Part shown: piece after piece, positions 27,181 through 36,488 of the stretch
How the letters are laid out: every line of letters starts with the position of its first letter
How positions within the stretch are numbered: position 1 is the stretch's first letter
NCBI RefSeq assembly: GCF_002968835.1
Contig: NZ_PKQK01000001.1
Span: forward strand, 1,426,001 to 1,490,000
Direction of reading: 5' to 3'
DNA: 64,000 nt
Origin: Paenibacillus sp. PCH8
GTDB lineage: Bacteria > Bacillota > Bacilli > Paenibacillales > Paenibacillaceae
Made by a program: the position numbers and the translations under genes
Notes under the pieces: model-generated
Databases searched by the model: none
Told to the model about the DNA's origin: nothing
What the model saw: only the letters and a program-made list of their open reading frames with translations

Positions 27181-27795
27181 GTGTCATTGGCAAAAAACAA
27201 TGTATTTGATTTTGCGGCAGATGATATCACCATCGATGAAATGTATAAATTGATGATCGGTTCCGTGGTGCCACGGCCTATTGCCTGGGTCTCTACGAGA
27301 AGCAAGGACGGTGTTCTTAATCTGGCGCCCTTTAGTTTTTTTACCGTTGCTTCGCGTAATCCACCATCCCTGCTCATATCCATTGGGCCCGGTGTAGGTG
27401 AGAGGCAAGGTACCGTGAAGGATACGCTCCTCAATATTCGAGAGACGGGTGAGTTCGTGATTAATATGGTCCCGGCTTCACTGGTGGATTCGATGCAGCG
27501 ATCGTCTGCTGACGTAGCATCGGACGAGAATGAGTTTGAACTGGCGGGGGTTACACCCAAAGCGGGCATACGTGTAGATGTACCTTCCGTACTCGAATCT
27601 CCGATTGCTTTTGAACTTACACTGGATCGGATTATTACGGTGGGTACAGATCATCTGGTTCTTGGAAAAGTAGAGCACGTACGGGTGAATCCAGAGGCAT
27701 ATGCCGGTCATTATAAAATAGCGATAGAGAGCTGGCAGCCACTAGCCAGTCTGGCTGGTGATTACGCTTTAATTAAACCTGCATTCTCAGTCTGA
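27181..27795 (+). CDS. Flavin reductase-like FMN-binding protein
   Basis: The 204-residue split-barrel flavoprotein has MIGSVVPRPIAWVSTRSKDG, LNLAPFSFFTVASRNPPSLLISIG, TGEFVINMVP and HLVLGKVEHV, all typical of the flavin reductase-like (FMN-binding) family of ~200 residues. It likely binds FMN and may supply reduced flavin or reduce a quinone or electrophile. It is divergent from hxlR, a common arrangement in which HxlR represses an oxidoreductase. Start GTG 27181 is only 3 bases after AAGGAG but 10 after GGGGAG. TTG 27187 (9 bases after AAGGAG) is a real alternative. Confidence 0.85.
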   Translation: MSLAKNNVFDFAADDITIDEMYKLMIGSVVPRPIAWVSTRSKDGVLNLAPFSFFTVASRNPPSLLISIGPGVGERQGTVKDTLLNIRETGEFVINMVPASLVDSMQRSSADVASDENEFELAGVTPKAGIRVDVPSVLESPIAFELTLDRIITVGTDHLVLGKVEHVRVNPEAYAGHYKIAIESWQPLASLAGDYALIKPAFSV

Positions 27796-27834
27796 GATGG
27801 GGTTCCGTAATCACTTTCTGAAAATTGTGCGGCA

Positions 27835-27882
27835 GAAAGAACCGCTTCTTCAGTTGTGACTCCTGAAAAAGCGGCCTTTCTC
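27835..27882 (+). terminator. Terminator after the flavin reductase gene
   Basis: GAAAG, CCGCTT and TTCAG pair with CTGAA, AAGCGG and CTTTC around a short loop. The following T-run is short. Confidence 0.7.
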
Positions 27883-27889
27883 TGAAATT

Positions 27890-27932
27890 TAAATTGTAGA
27901 TGTAGGTGGCTAATCCTCATCTACAATTATTT
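27890..27932. terminator. Terminator downstream of the GH43 gene
   Basis: ATTGTAGATG pairs with CATCTACAAT, with extra pairing of AGG and CCT inside. A/T-rich flanks on both sides allow use from both strands. Confidence 0.7.
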
Positions 27933-27935
27933 TGT

Positions 27936-29804
27936 TTAGAAATTGGTTCGCCCAAACGTGGCGTCACTCTTCACCGTCGAACTGCTGGATGCGTTGATGG
28001 CATCGAGCTGTAATACGTAATCATAATGCCGGATGTAATAGCCGGGCTGACTGTACGATTGGAGGGATACTTTGGTGCTGTCAGCCCAACCAGGACTGCT
28101 TAGGAACGTAGCATCTCCCTTATAGGCGGCGGTGTCGGCGTAAGCTTCAAGTACAATTTTGTTGCTGCTGTTGCGCTTCAGGAAGTAGCCTGGGAAGTTG
28201 ATGGACTCCAGTGAAATTCCCGTGGAACTCGCTAAACCCGGTACAACGCGGAATTGGGAGTCCAGAGCAGGAGAGACATTGGCATCAATGCGTGCGATGT
28301 AGTTGGCATGACGGATGTATCGATCCGGAACGTTGTGTGAACTGAAACGGCTGTACCCTGTGGCTTCCGGTGTGGTTGGACCCAACATTTTGACCTCGTG
28401 CAGAGTTGGGGTATACCAGTTCCCCGGATTATTCCACAAGACCGCGTTCACCATATTGATCCGTACATAACGGGCTGTGAAATGCACAGCATCCGTGGTG
28501 AAGCCATAGGTCAGATTGTTGGTGCGATCCAAGGTGGAGTAATTGACACCATCGTTGCTAATTTCGATCTTGTATTTGTAGTACCCTTCCGAACCTTTAT
28601 ACATAAACCAGGACGTGTCGATCTCGGTGATCGTCTTCGGTGCGCCGAAGTCCACTTGCCACCAGGCAGGCCAGCTATTGGAGGAAGCCACCCATGACGT
28701 CTGGTAGTTGCCATCATTGACGTTGGATGCGGACGAGCCGGAGGCAGTGGAGCTGGCGGTAGCTGTTTTGCCTTGGGCATGATTGACGAGAGCAGGAGGT
28801 GTTACCGCACCCGTTACTGCGTCGATATTCCAAGTTGTATACCACTCCAGTGATGCTGTTCCGTTCGAATCATTCAACGTTAGCGGCAGCCAGATATGTT
28901 TGTGCTCTCCGAGATTCATCGGATTCCAGCGATCCCCCATGTAGATGTAGGATGTGGTGTTGCTGCCTGTAATCGTGGCAATATCATGAATCTGCGAACC
29001 GAAGGCAGATGGATTGCCATATGGCGTAAGCGCAGTCCATGGACCTGTCATGGAAGTTGCTGTAGCATAAGCCCCCTGATTCGGATACCAGCCAGCGGCT
29101 TGGGAGGTGAAGAGGTAGTAGCGGTTTCCTTTTTTCACAACAGCAGGCGCTTCACGGTAGGCGTTCTCGAACAGCCAGCCCTCGAAGGACTGTATTCCGG
29201 TATAACTAGCATTCATTTTGAAAATAGCCATCGTATCATTGGCACCGCCATTCTTGCGGGAAGCAGTAACCAGATAACCGGTTCCATCTGTATCGACAAA
29301 GACGGTCATGTCACGAGACTCGTAATCGAGCGGGCGGAAGCTGCCCTCATAGGTGAATTTGCCATTCGGGGTATTACTTGTTGCGACCGCTACACGCCCG
29401 AGGTTGTAGTCCGTACCGTTCTCATAATGTGCCCAGAGCACATACTGGTTAGTGGAGGCGTTATAGATGACTTTGGGGCGTTCAATTTTGCTGGAGGCAA
29501 GCTCGGTTGCAGAATCTTTCGTCAGGATGGCGTTGCTGAAAGTCCAGTTCTTCAGATCGGTGGAGGTGTAGACGTTCACGCTGTCAAACCTGCCGCCCAC
29601 CGCATGTTCACCGTACAGATAATACGTCGAGCTTACCTGCAGAATGTTGCCGCTATTCGCATGGATGTGGTTGCCTGCGGTGTCGAGCCAATCGGTACCG
29701 TTGGTTATGGTGACACTTGCTGCGCTTGTCCGTTCAGGATGAAGTCCAAACAGGGTGAACGTGAGTGCAAAGACCAGAAACCAGACGGCTTTCCTGTTAC
29801 CCAT
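27936..29804 (-). CDS. Secreted GH43 glycosidase with discoidin-like and AbfB (CBM42) domains
   Basis: About 622 residues with a signal peptide (~1-29, ending TSAAS). A five-bladed GH43 domain (~30-325) starts ITNGTDWLDTAGNHIHANSG and contains TYYLYGEHAVGG. A coagulation factor 5/8-type carbohydrate-binding domain follows (~330-475, SSNSWPAWWQVDFGAPKTI), then a C-terminal AbfB/CBM42 domain (~480-622, GYYIRHYDYVLQLD and GYFLKRNS). GH43 enzymes of this kind cut arabinan or beta-1,3-galactan, and CBM42 binds arabinofuranose side chains. So it probably works on arabinose-substituted plant polymers outside the cell. ATG 29804 is chosen over GTG 29813 by distance to GGGAGG. Confidence 0.88.
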   Translation of the reverse strand: MGNRKAVWFLVFALTFTLFGLHPERTSAASVTITNGTDWLDTAGNHIHANSGNILQVSSTYYLYGEHAVGGRFDSVNVYTSTDLKNWTFSNAILTKDSATELASSKIERPKVIYNASTNQYVLWAHYENGTDYNLGRVAVATSNTPNGKFTYEGSFRPLDYESRDMTVFVDTDGTGYLVTASRKNGGANDTMAIFKMNASYTGIQSFEGWLFENAYREAPAVVKKGNRYYLFTSQAAGWYPNQGAYATATSMTGPWTALTPYGNPSAFGSQIHDIATITGSNTTSYIYMGDRWNPMNLGEHKHIWLPLTLNDSNGTASLEWYTTWNIDAVTGAVTPPALVNHAQGKTATASSTASGSSASNVNDGNYQTSWVASSNSWPAWWQVDFGAPKTITEIDTSWFMYKGSEGYYKYKIEISNDGVNYSTLDRTNNLTYGFTTDAVHFTARYVRINMVNAVLWNNPGNWYTPTLHEVKMLGPTTPEATGYSRFSSHNVPDRYIRHANYIARIDANVSPALDSQFRVVPGLASSTGISLESINFPGYFLKRNSSNKIVLEAYADTAAYKGDATFLSSPGWADSTKVSLQSYSQPGYYIRHYDYVLQLDAINASSSSTVKSDATFGRTNF

Positions 29805-29819
29805 TACATACACCTCCCG

Positions 29820-30225
29820 AAAGATATCAACTTAAATATAGCGCTTTTATTTATATTTTAGTTGGGCCAGACTCTTTTTCAAGTGAACAATCCATCCATT
29901 GCTGAACAAACCGGCATTTTAGCGGGGCTGAGCGGTGAGAGCGGAGGAAAATGCTACCTTTTGCAGCACTCAGGGTTGTGTTTGCTCCCATCTGAAGATA
30001 CTGATTCATTCAAACCACTCCATTCTATAACAGTTCTTAATATAAATAGACTCTTTAATAGTGCCATTAAATCAATACATACTCAATAATTATTAGGCAG
30101 AGTGAGGCACTCTGCCCGCTTTGAAATTATATTATCTACGGAAACAGACATTTTCATAGAAAGTAACTCAAGGTAACCCCTGTTCCACAAAAATGCTGTC
30201 ACTTTTGGTACAGCGTAGGATCATT
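29820..30225. other. Intergenic region without a convincing gene
   Basis: It holds the promoter side of GH43 and the 3' side of the helicase gene. A 75-codon TTG-started ORF on the plus strand has no RBS and no recognisable domain. A perfect 9-base hairpin (GGCAGAGTG, AGG, CACTCTGCC) is at 30096-30116. The sequence changes to markedly AT-rich toward the right, marking the edge of the helicase island. Confidence 0.4.
30186..30214 (-). terminator. Terminator of the helicase gene
   Basis: Read on the minus strand, GCTGT and ACAGC form a short stem followed by ATTTTTG. It is 12 bases beyond the helicase stop codon. Confidence 0.6.
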
Positions 30226-33200
30226 TCAGACCACAACATTGTTATAGTCGTCAATAATTGAAATCGTTTTATTTGCTACTTCACTACCGAGGGAGGCATA
30301 CAATTTCTTATCGCCAATAATATAAAATTCTTTTTTTGCTCGTGTAGCTGCAACATTCATCATATTTGGAACAGAGACAGCCCATCTTGCCGCCCCACTG
30401 CTATCAGAGTCAGCCCCAAGAACAAAGTAGACAATCTTGGCCTCTTTCCCTTGAAAAGTATGAACAGTTCCAATGTTCGTTGTTTTTCCATTTTCTCGTT
30501 TTGTGAAGTTAATTCCATCTAATACTTGTACAAGTTTATTAGCCACATTGCTAAATGGGGTGATAACATAAATTTCATCCGCTAAATTCGGGTCATCTTG
30601 CAAACGTTTATCAATTAGACTTTTCAGTAAATCAGCTTGTTCTTTAACAAATTTATCATTTGCTTTCCCCGTTGAGTCATACCATCGTGATTTACCTTGT
30701 GACTCATCTTTTGATTTACCTTGTACCATCAAATCGTCATACGATATTTTATTTGAAATCGTAAACATCGGATAGTCCGAACGTCTGTGCACCCAAAGAG
30801 GTATACCAATCCATTCATCCTCATTTTTTTGAAAACCATACTGACTTGTGGCATCCACAATGGTTTGAGTAGATGCATTAGCAGAGACAAATTTTTCATC
30901 AACTTTGTAAATTCTTCCGATCAAGGTCAGCACATTTGAATCTAACGTCATTACTGGTTGTATTTGTGATGGATCGCCGACCACCATAACCTTTTTGCTT
31001 CTATAGATTGCGCCAACACTAGCTTGTGGTAGTGCTTGACCAGCCTCGTCTATGAATAAATTGCCTATTGAGTTTTCATTAAGATTTTTAAACATTCTCC
31101 CAAAACTAGCAAAAGTCGTGCTGATAACAGGGATAGCCAAATTCAACCATTGCCATGATTCCGAAATTAACTGAAGTCCGTTCTCTTTTCCAATGTATTC
31201 AGACGGTTTGCTCCAGATAATCCTCGCGGCTTTCAAACTCTTTCTGTTCTCATACAGAAATTGCTTTCTAACTTTTAAAGCTGAAATAAACAACTCTGAT
31301 TGTAATTTACGAAATTGCATTGTAAACCATGGGTTAGACTTTTGAAGTTCATCATAGGATAGTGAAAAATCTAGTTCCTTAATGCCACTTTGAGATTTGA
31401 GGTTTTCCAGTACTGCAATTTCTTGTGCCGATTTTTCTAAAGCGTTATGTTGAGTAGTCGTCCAACGTTCGAAGTCTGCTTTTGTGTCCTGGGTTTGTTT
31501 TTGAATATGCTCACTTTTTGTAGCAGTTTCTTTTAACCTATTTTCGAGTCGGATGCGCTCATTCAACCATTTCGTTTTTTGTTTAGATAGATCATTTAAA
31601 TGATCATTCGCATCATTCAGATTTTTGAAGTACTGCTCAACTTTGTGTCGATTAAATATTTTATGAAACCACAAAGGGCTTGGTTTTTGTGAAGTGACTA
31701 CATCATAATTTCTTTTAGCTTGAGCTTGTGGATCGATTAGGTTTTCTATCTCAATAGAAGCATTCGATAAATCATCTTGAAGATTTAAACTTTCTTGTCT
31801 CAGTCTTTCAAATTCACGCGTCGCTTCTGCTTCTTGTGTGATTAAACTTGTTCGTTTCTTTTTTTCTTCTTGTTCAAAAGCAATATTTTGCTTGGTATGC
31901 TTGGTTTTTAATTTTTGAAGTGAATGTATTTTCTCGCTATATTCCTGCATTTTTTCTTTTTCGATTTTCAATTCCTTATAGAGACGGGAGAATTCTTGGT
32001 ATACACCTTCACCTGTACTGGATTGATAATTATCTTCTAGATCTTTCTCAATTGCTTCTATGCTTAAAAGTAGCTTGTTCACATTTGTTGACGCGCCACC
32101 CTCTAACGAGAATACACCCCAATTCTCCTCGTTTAAAGTCTCCCTTTTAATCTCACGATTTTTTCCGAAACCTTCACCGGTTAGTTTAGAATTAGATATA
32201 TCTTTGAAATAATCTGCTTCATCCAATTGCTTTTGAAAATCGTTAGCAATCGTTTCTTTCTTTGGTAACTCCTTAACAATGTTTTGGACTGCCCCATTGT
32301 TTGAACTTGCAACAACAATATTTTTATCTGAAATGGAGGATGGTAAAATACCAATTTTAGCACTTTGCCAATAAACTAAACTTCTTTTTATCGTTTTATC
32401 AGAAAGTTGCACCATTTCCACGGCCTGTTGAACCACCAAATCAGCAAAAATATCTTTTAACAGAGTTGTTTTTCCTGTTCCTGGAGGACCATTGACACTA
32501 CGAATCTCATTTTTATCGTGTAATGCTAGATTCACCGCAACCTGTTGCATGAATGAGAGTGCAAAAGCAGGGTTACTTGGAAAACGTCCTAACGGGTAAT
32601 ATTTAGGTTGTAAACTGTTTGTCTCAAAAATTTGTGAGTTAAAATGAAGTGACTTTTTATTTCCATCTAAATTCTGCCTGAATCCCGAAAAGCCATTAAA
32701 ATAACGATCTAAATTTTTAGTAGTGATTACCTTTGCTTTATTCAGATCTTCAATAAAAAACGAATGTAAATTTACTTCTCCATTATCTAAGTTTTTCATA
32801 AATGCATAGCGAAAATTATTAGTGGAAACATTATACTTTTGCAAAAGTTCAGAAATGGCACTGTTAAATCCATCTTCAAATTTACTGTTCAAATCTTCTC
32901 TAAATGAGTTTTCAAATTTCGAAAAATCTTCTGGTAAATCACCATGTTGGCGGATATAACCGCTCATGGTAAAGAATAATTTGTCTGCTATAAATTCTAA
33001 TTGGTTATCAAAATATATAGCGAAGGTGAATTTGTCAGATTTACTAACTTCTTCGTGGGTTTTTTCGATCTTGTGCTTCTCCCTCAGTATTTCAACAACC
33101 TCTTCAAATTCGAAAATATCAAAATATAATACTAAACCCGAATTTTTATAGATCTTATCTTCTACATTTTGTTGTTCTTTTTGTTTAATTAAAAAGTCTC

Positions 33201-33327
33201 TAAAAAACGTATTCCAGTCTTCTTCCATGGTATGTAAGAGCTTTAGCGGTTTTTCTTTCTTAATAGATCCTTCGGATAGCTGCTCTATTGTAATCCAAGC
33301 ATTTAAAATATCTTTCTTTTTATTCAT
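30226..33327 (-). CDS. Large SF1 helicase, Upf1/COG1112-like
   Basis: The protein has 1033 residues. After a ~250-residue N-terminal domain comes Walker A GPPGTGKTTLLKD (~280) and VVASSNNGAVQNIV (motif Ia-like). A long coiled-coil insertion (~410-650) separates this from Walker B LFIDEAGQALPQAS (~757), VMVVGDPSQIQPV, TVHTFQGKEAKIVYF (motif V) and NVAATRAKKEFYIIGD (motif VI). This is a UvrD/Upf1-like helicase with a hinged insertion. ATG 33327 sits behind GGGGGAG. The gene is clearly more AT-rich than its surroundings. Similar helicases occur in phage-defence islands, including Mokosh, but no nuclease or kinase domain was recognised here. A defence role is a guess. Confidence 0.85.
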   Translation of the reverse strand: MNKKKDILNAWITIEQLSEGSIKKEKPLKLLHTMEEDWNTFFRDFLIKQKEQQNVEDKIYKNSGLVLYFDIFEFEEVVEILREKHKIEKTHEEVSKSDKFTFAIYFDNQLEFIADKLFFTMSGYIRQHGDLPEDFSKFENSFREDLNSKFEDGFNSAISELLQKYNVSTNNFRYAFMKNLDNGEVNLHSFFIEDLNKAKVITTKNLDRYFNGFSGFRQNLDGNKKSLHFNSQIFETNSLQPKYYPLGRFPSNPAFALSFMQQVAVNLALHDKNEIRSVNGPPGTGKTTLLKDIFADLVVQQAVEMVQLSDKTIKRSLVYWQSAKIGILPSSISDKNIVVASSNNGAVQNIVKELPKKETIANDFQKQLDEADYFKDISNSKLTGEGFGKNREIKRETLNEENWGVFSLEGGASTNVNKLLLSIEAIEKDLEDNYQSSTGEGVYQEFSRLYKELKIEKEKMQEYSEKIHSLQKLKTKHTKQNIAFEQEEKKKRTSLITQEAEATREFERLRQESLNLQDDLSNASIEIENLIDPQAQAKRNYDVVTSQKPSPLWFHKIFNRHKVEQYFKNLNDANDHLNDLSKQKTKWLNERIRLENRLKETATKSEHIQKQTQDTKADFERWTTTQHNALEKSAQEIAVLENLKSQSGIKELDFSLSYDELQKSNPWFTMQFRKLQSELFISALKVRKQFLYENRKSLKAARIIWSKPSEYIGKENGLQLISESWQWLNLAIPVISTTFASFGRMFKNLNENSIGNLFIDEAGQALPQASVGAIYRSKKVMVVGDPSQIQPVMTLDSNVLTLIGRIYKVDEKFVSANASTQTIVDATSQYGFQKNEDEWIGIPLWVHRRSDYPMFTISNKISYDDLMVQGKSKDESQGKSRWYDSTGKANDKFVKEQADLLKSLIDKRLQDDPNLADEIYVITPFSNVANKLVQVLDGINFTKRENGKTTNIGTVHTFQGKEAKIVYFVLGADSDSSGAARWAVSVPNMMNVAATRAKKEFYIIGDKKLYASLGSEVANKTISIIDDYNNVVV

Positions 33328-33442
33328 GTTCTCCCCCATTATCATCTGAAGACAAAAAGAAAAGCTCTTCAACCTTAGAGAGCTTCACTACACTAATGTA
33401 CCAATCATTCATATACGATTTGACTTCTTCTAATGATACCAT
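33320..33442 (-). CDS. Small ORF translationally coupled to the helicase
   Basis: This 40-residue ORF begins MVSLEEVKSYMNDWYISVV and ends in an acidic tail. Its stop lies 8 bases inside the helicase start, so the helicase RBS is within it, a classic coupling layout. AGAGGA lies 6 bases before ATG 33442. Another ATG at 33448 is directly adjacent to the RBS. It is too short for family assignment. It may encode a small partner or only a leader peptide. Confidence 0.45.
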   Translation of the reverse strand: MVSLEEVKSYMNDWYISVVKLSKVEELFFLSSDDNGGEHE

Positions 33443-33553
33443 GGACATTCCTCTGTTTGTCATTTCGCCCTACTTGTAATACGGTTCAGAGCAATTCTGT
33501 GGTAAAGCAACGGGAATAGAAGTTAAAATCGAAGAAAACGTAAAGGCATAGCT

Positions 33554-33739
33554 TCACCGCCCAAGTGATAAAATCTCTTTATGTAACTCATTGTTAGGGT
33601 ATTCACCCACTCTAGCAGCGATAATTACAGACAGGTAATCTTTAATCCCTTCTCGGGTAACATCCATTTCGATAAAATATAAGTCAGTCAATGGATTAAC
33701 GATGTCAGTCAAATGAAGGTCGCATCGAGTCCATTTCAA
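33554..33739 (-). CDS. Hypothetical 61-residue ORF in the helicase island
   Basis: It lies between the SUMF1-fold gene (25 bases downstream of its stop) and the helicase, in the same direction. The sequence is protein-like, with LTDLYFIEMDVTREGIKDYL and VGEYPNNELHKEIL, but no clear RBS precedes its ATG. It could be a small gene of the island or the surviving C-terminus of a longer one. Confidence 0.35.
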   Translation of the reverse strand: MKWTRCDLHLTDIVNPLTDLYFIEMDVTREGIKDYLSVIIAARVGEYPNNELHKEILSLGR

Positions 33740-33764
33740 TTCACTTCATGCTCAACGCGTGTTC

Positions 33765-34538
33765 TCATGGTTTTGTAAGTGCTATTCTAAAGCCAAGGTC
33801 ATCTATCTTGAAATCGGGCATGCTTTTCCTTCTACTCGTAGAACCACAGTTGTTCTCAACTTCAGCCCAACTGCCTCCCCGGAAGACTCTATAGTCCCCA
33901 TATCGTTTAGCATCATACAAATCCCAGCACCACTCCCAAACGTTTCCGATCATATCGTAAAGCCCCCATGGATTAGGAAGCAGTTTTCCGACTTGTTGAA
34001 CTGATCCATTAGCGTTTTCTTGATGCCATGCAATCTTATCGATACTTTCATACCGATATCCCTTGGTTCCCGCTTTACACGCATACTGCCATTCTGCGTC
34101 TGATAATAATCGAAAGCCATTCGCTTTTTGGTTATATATAGTGTTCTGACTTTCACCTGTGATTAAGTAGCATTCAGTCCTGCCATGTATTCTGGACAAT
34201 TCGTTACAAAAGATAAGCGAATCTACCCAAGAAACTTCCGTAATTGGCAGACTATTCGTATTCGGTTCTACTTCTTCTTCATGATGCATAACAAAATGAT
34301 ACAACTGGTGTGTTACCGGATACTTCATTACATAGAAAGGTTCAATCGTTTCAGTCCAAGTAATAACCTTTCTATCACTTTCTCTTCCAGGGTTTGATAA
34401 TGTATAATTAGAACTCAGCCATTTATTCGTATTAATATAATCGCGTAATTCAACGGTCCCACCTTCTATTGGTACCATCAAATTCATTAAATCATTTATA
34501 AATCGTTCTCTGTTATTTCCGTACTTTTCGATTGTCAT
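33765..34538 (-). CDS. SUMF1/formylglycine-generating-enzyme-fold protein
   Basis: The 257-residue protein is of the FGE-sulfatase (C-type-lectin-like) fold: MVPIEGGTVELRDY, PFYVMKYPVTHQLYHFV, PITEVSWVDSLIFCNELS, RLLSDAEWQYACKAG, NPWGLYDMIGNVWEWCWD, FRGGSWAE and a final DLGFRIAL. The two catalytic cysteines of true formylglycine-generating enzyme are not in their usual positions, so it is probably a binding or other-reaction member rather than a sulfatase activator. ATG 34538 follows AGGGGG. It appears to head the AT-rich operon that includes the SF1 helicase, and the link between the two is inferred from position only. Confidence 0.8.
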   Translation of the reverse strand: MTIEKYGNNRERFINDLMNLMVPIEGGTVELRDYINTNKWLSSNYTLSNPGRESDRKVITWTETIEPFYVMKYPVTHQLYHFVMHHEEEVEPNTNSLPITEVSWVDSLIFCNELSRIHGRTECYLITGESQNTIYNQKANGFRLLSDAEWQYACKAGTKGYRYESIDKIAWHQENANGSVQQVGKLLPNPWGLYDMIGNVWEWCWDLYDAKRYGDYRVFRGGSWAEVENNCGSTSRRKSMPDFKIDDLGFRIALTKP

Positions 34539-34625
34539 ATGAAGCCCCCTGTTCACTGTATCGGTTGATATGTAAACTCGAATGATTCTTTATGGAAATA
34601 AATACACAATCCAATAACAACGATT

Positions 34626-34675
34626 TACAAGCAGACCTGTCATAACATCATGTTAGCAGGTCTGCTTGTCTTGTT
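34626..34675. terminator. Strong hairpin separating dbpA from the helicase island
   Basis: A perfect 12-base stem, CAAGCAGACCTG with CAGGTCTGCTTG, and an 18-base loop. T-rich sequence follows on the plus strand. It is about 110 bases beyond the dbpA stop and also just upstream of the SUMF1-fold gene. Confidence 0.6.
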
Positions 34676-34783
34676 TAAAGCGTTTATGAGGCAGTGCGAC
34701 ATAAGTTTGATTGACATAAAAAGAGGAGCGATTTTAAAAATAATACTAAATTGTATCCTGTCTATTCAATCCTGTTTACCAAA

Positions 34784-36229
34784 TTACTTATGACCTTTGC
34801 GAACCTTGAGTTGCATCTTTTTGATCGTTGTATTCTGCATGAGCTCCAGTACGAGTGGGCCTTTGCCGTTCAGGATCTCCACATCCGTCACATTGTCCTG
34901 AATGGTAATGATCCCGATGTCGTCAGCCGTAACGCCTTCAAGCTTGGCGATGGTACCGACAAAGTCTACGGCACGAAGTTTTTTCTTCTTGCCTCCGTTG
35001 AAGTTCAGCTTCATGATCTGTTGATTCAACTGTTCACGCTTGTCCTTTTTACGTTCAGGAACGATCTTCAATCGCATCTCGAAATCTTCTCTGCGGCGAT
35101 CTACAGCTTCCTCGGAAGGTGCTTTCACGACAGGGATTTCAAATCCGATATAGGATTCAATCTCGGCTAGACGTCTGCCATCTTTCGGTGTAATTAACGT
35201 AATGGCTTTACCTGTTTTGCCTGCGCGTCCAGTACGGCCTGTGCGGTGAACATAGCCTTCTTTTTCAAGCGGAATATCGTAGTTGATCACATGGGTGATG
35301 TTCGTGATATCAATACCACGCGCCGCTACATCCGTTGCGATCAGATAACGGAATTGTCCCCGTCTGAACGCGTTCATGACTTCGATCCGCTCATCTTGCT
35401 CCATACCGCCATGGATACGGTCTGCTGGATAGTCAAGGTCAGCCATGACCCGGAATAGTTTATCCACATTCTCCTGCGTACGGCAGAATACAATGCAGCT
35501 ATCCGGATTTTCCGTAATGAACAAGTCCTGTAGCAGCGCGGTTTTGTTCACTTCTGGTACGTTAATTACGGCGTGTTCGATGGTGGCTGTTGTCAGTCCA
35601 CTTGCCTTGATCTCAATCTCAACCGGCTTGTTCATGTACTTGCGGGACAGCTTGGCTACATCTTCAGGGAACGTCGCAGAGAATAGCATGGTCACTCGTT
35701 CCTGCGGCAGTTTCTGAATGATGGCTTGCACCGTCTCGATAAAGCCCATATTCAGCATCTCATCAGCCTCGTCAATCACGAGATAGGCGATTCGTTCGAG
35801 TGGCAACGTGCCACGTTCGATATGATCCAGTACCCGACCCGGCGTACCAACAGCCACATGGGTTCTTTGTTTTAACTCCGCCTTTTGGATGTGAAAAGGG
35901 GACTGTCCGTATAGTGCGGTTGCTTTAATACGCTTAAAGCGGCCGATATTCGTAATATCTTCGTTAACCTGCAAAGCCAGTTCCCGGGTTGGTGTAAGAA
36001 TCAAAGCCTGTGGCTTATTCTCATTCCAATCCACCAGCTCGCAGAGCGGAATGCCGTAGGCAGCTGTTTTACCACTACCTGTCTGTGATTTCACCACAAG
36101 ATCCTGGTTCTCCAGTGCTACGGGAATAACTTTAGTTTGAACCTCGGTTGGTGTCTCATAGCCCAGACTTTCCAGCGCTTTTACGATCTCTTCACCAAGT
36201 CCATAATCTTTAAATTGTTGCTTGCTCAT
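34784..36229 (-). CDS. dbpA: DEAD-box ATP-dependent RNA helicase DbpA
   Basis: The 481-residue protein is the usual length of Bacillus DbpA (YxiN). Motifs: [26 protein letters not shown] (Q motif), SQTGSGKT (Walker A), [29 protein letters not shown] (DEAD), MLFSATFP (SAT), [13 protein letters not shown] [11 protein letters not shown], and [10 protein letters not shown]. The C-terminal ~75 residues after a basic linker form the DbpA RNA-binding domain, which recognises hairpin 92 of 23S rRNA and directs the helicase to large-subunit assembly. ATG 36229 has AGAGGT upstream. Monocistronic. Confidence 0.93.
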   Translation of the reverse strand: MSKQQFKDYGLGEEIVKALESLGYETPTEVQTKVIPVALENQDLVVKSQTGSGKTAAYGIPLCELVDWNENKPQALILTPTRELALQVNEDITNIGRFKRIKATALYGQSPFHIQKAELKQRTHVAVGTPGRVLDHIERGTLPLERIAYLVIDEADEMLNMGFIETVQAIIQKLPQERVTMLFSATFPEDVAKLSRKYMNKPVEIEIKASGLTTATIEHAVINVPEVNKTALLQDLFITENPDSCIVFCRTQENVDKLFRVMADLDYPADRIHGGMEQDERIEVMNAFRRGQFRYLIATDVAARGIDITNITHVINYDIPLEKEGYVHRTGRTGRAGKTGKAITLITPKDGRRLAEIESYIGFEIPVVKAPSEEAVDRRREDFEMRLKIVPERKKDKREQLNQQIMKLNFNGGKKKKLRAVDFVGTIAKLEGVTADDIGIITIQDNVTDVEILNGKGPLVLELMQNTTIKKMQLKVRKGHK

Positions 36230-36488
36230 TGTTTACCTCTTTTGCGTTAGTTTTGAATACAGGAGCATATTGCATAAATCCTTAAAGCGACTTCAAATCA
36301 GTAAAATAAAGAGCGAAATGGTTTTATTTGTCTATATTTTGTACACGGGAGCGTTTGAAATCTTGAATTATGCAATATTCTTACATACAAGCATTGCACC
36401 GTACATTTATCGTATACCTCTTCATTATACTCTATATGCGGGCAGGCTAACGGAGTAAATTGAAAAGGGTGCTTGAATGATTGGGTAA

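Noticed and set aside
28896..29861. 321-codon open frame opposite the GH43 gene
   Set aside because: It is fully antisense to a well-supported secreted GH43 enzyme, and its translation shows no domain. Long antisense frames come from the GC skew of the real gene.
29862..30089. 75-codon ORF upstream of GH43
   Set aside because: TTG start, no RBS, low-complexity translation, and it overlaps the expected promoter region.
30096..30116. Island boundary repeat or attachment site
   Set aside because: The perfect hairpin has no matching direct repeat near 34.6 kb, and no integrase or tRNA is present.
33765..34538. Variable protein of a diversity-generating retroelement
   Set aside because: The SUMF1/C-lectin fold fits such targets, but no reverse transcriptase and no template/variable repeat was found nearby.
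36222..36458. 78-codon ORF antisense to the dbpA leader
   Set aside because: No RBS, a hydrophobic-looking but unpatterned translation, and it overlaps the dbpA start region.
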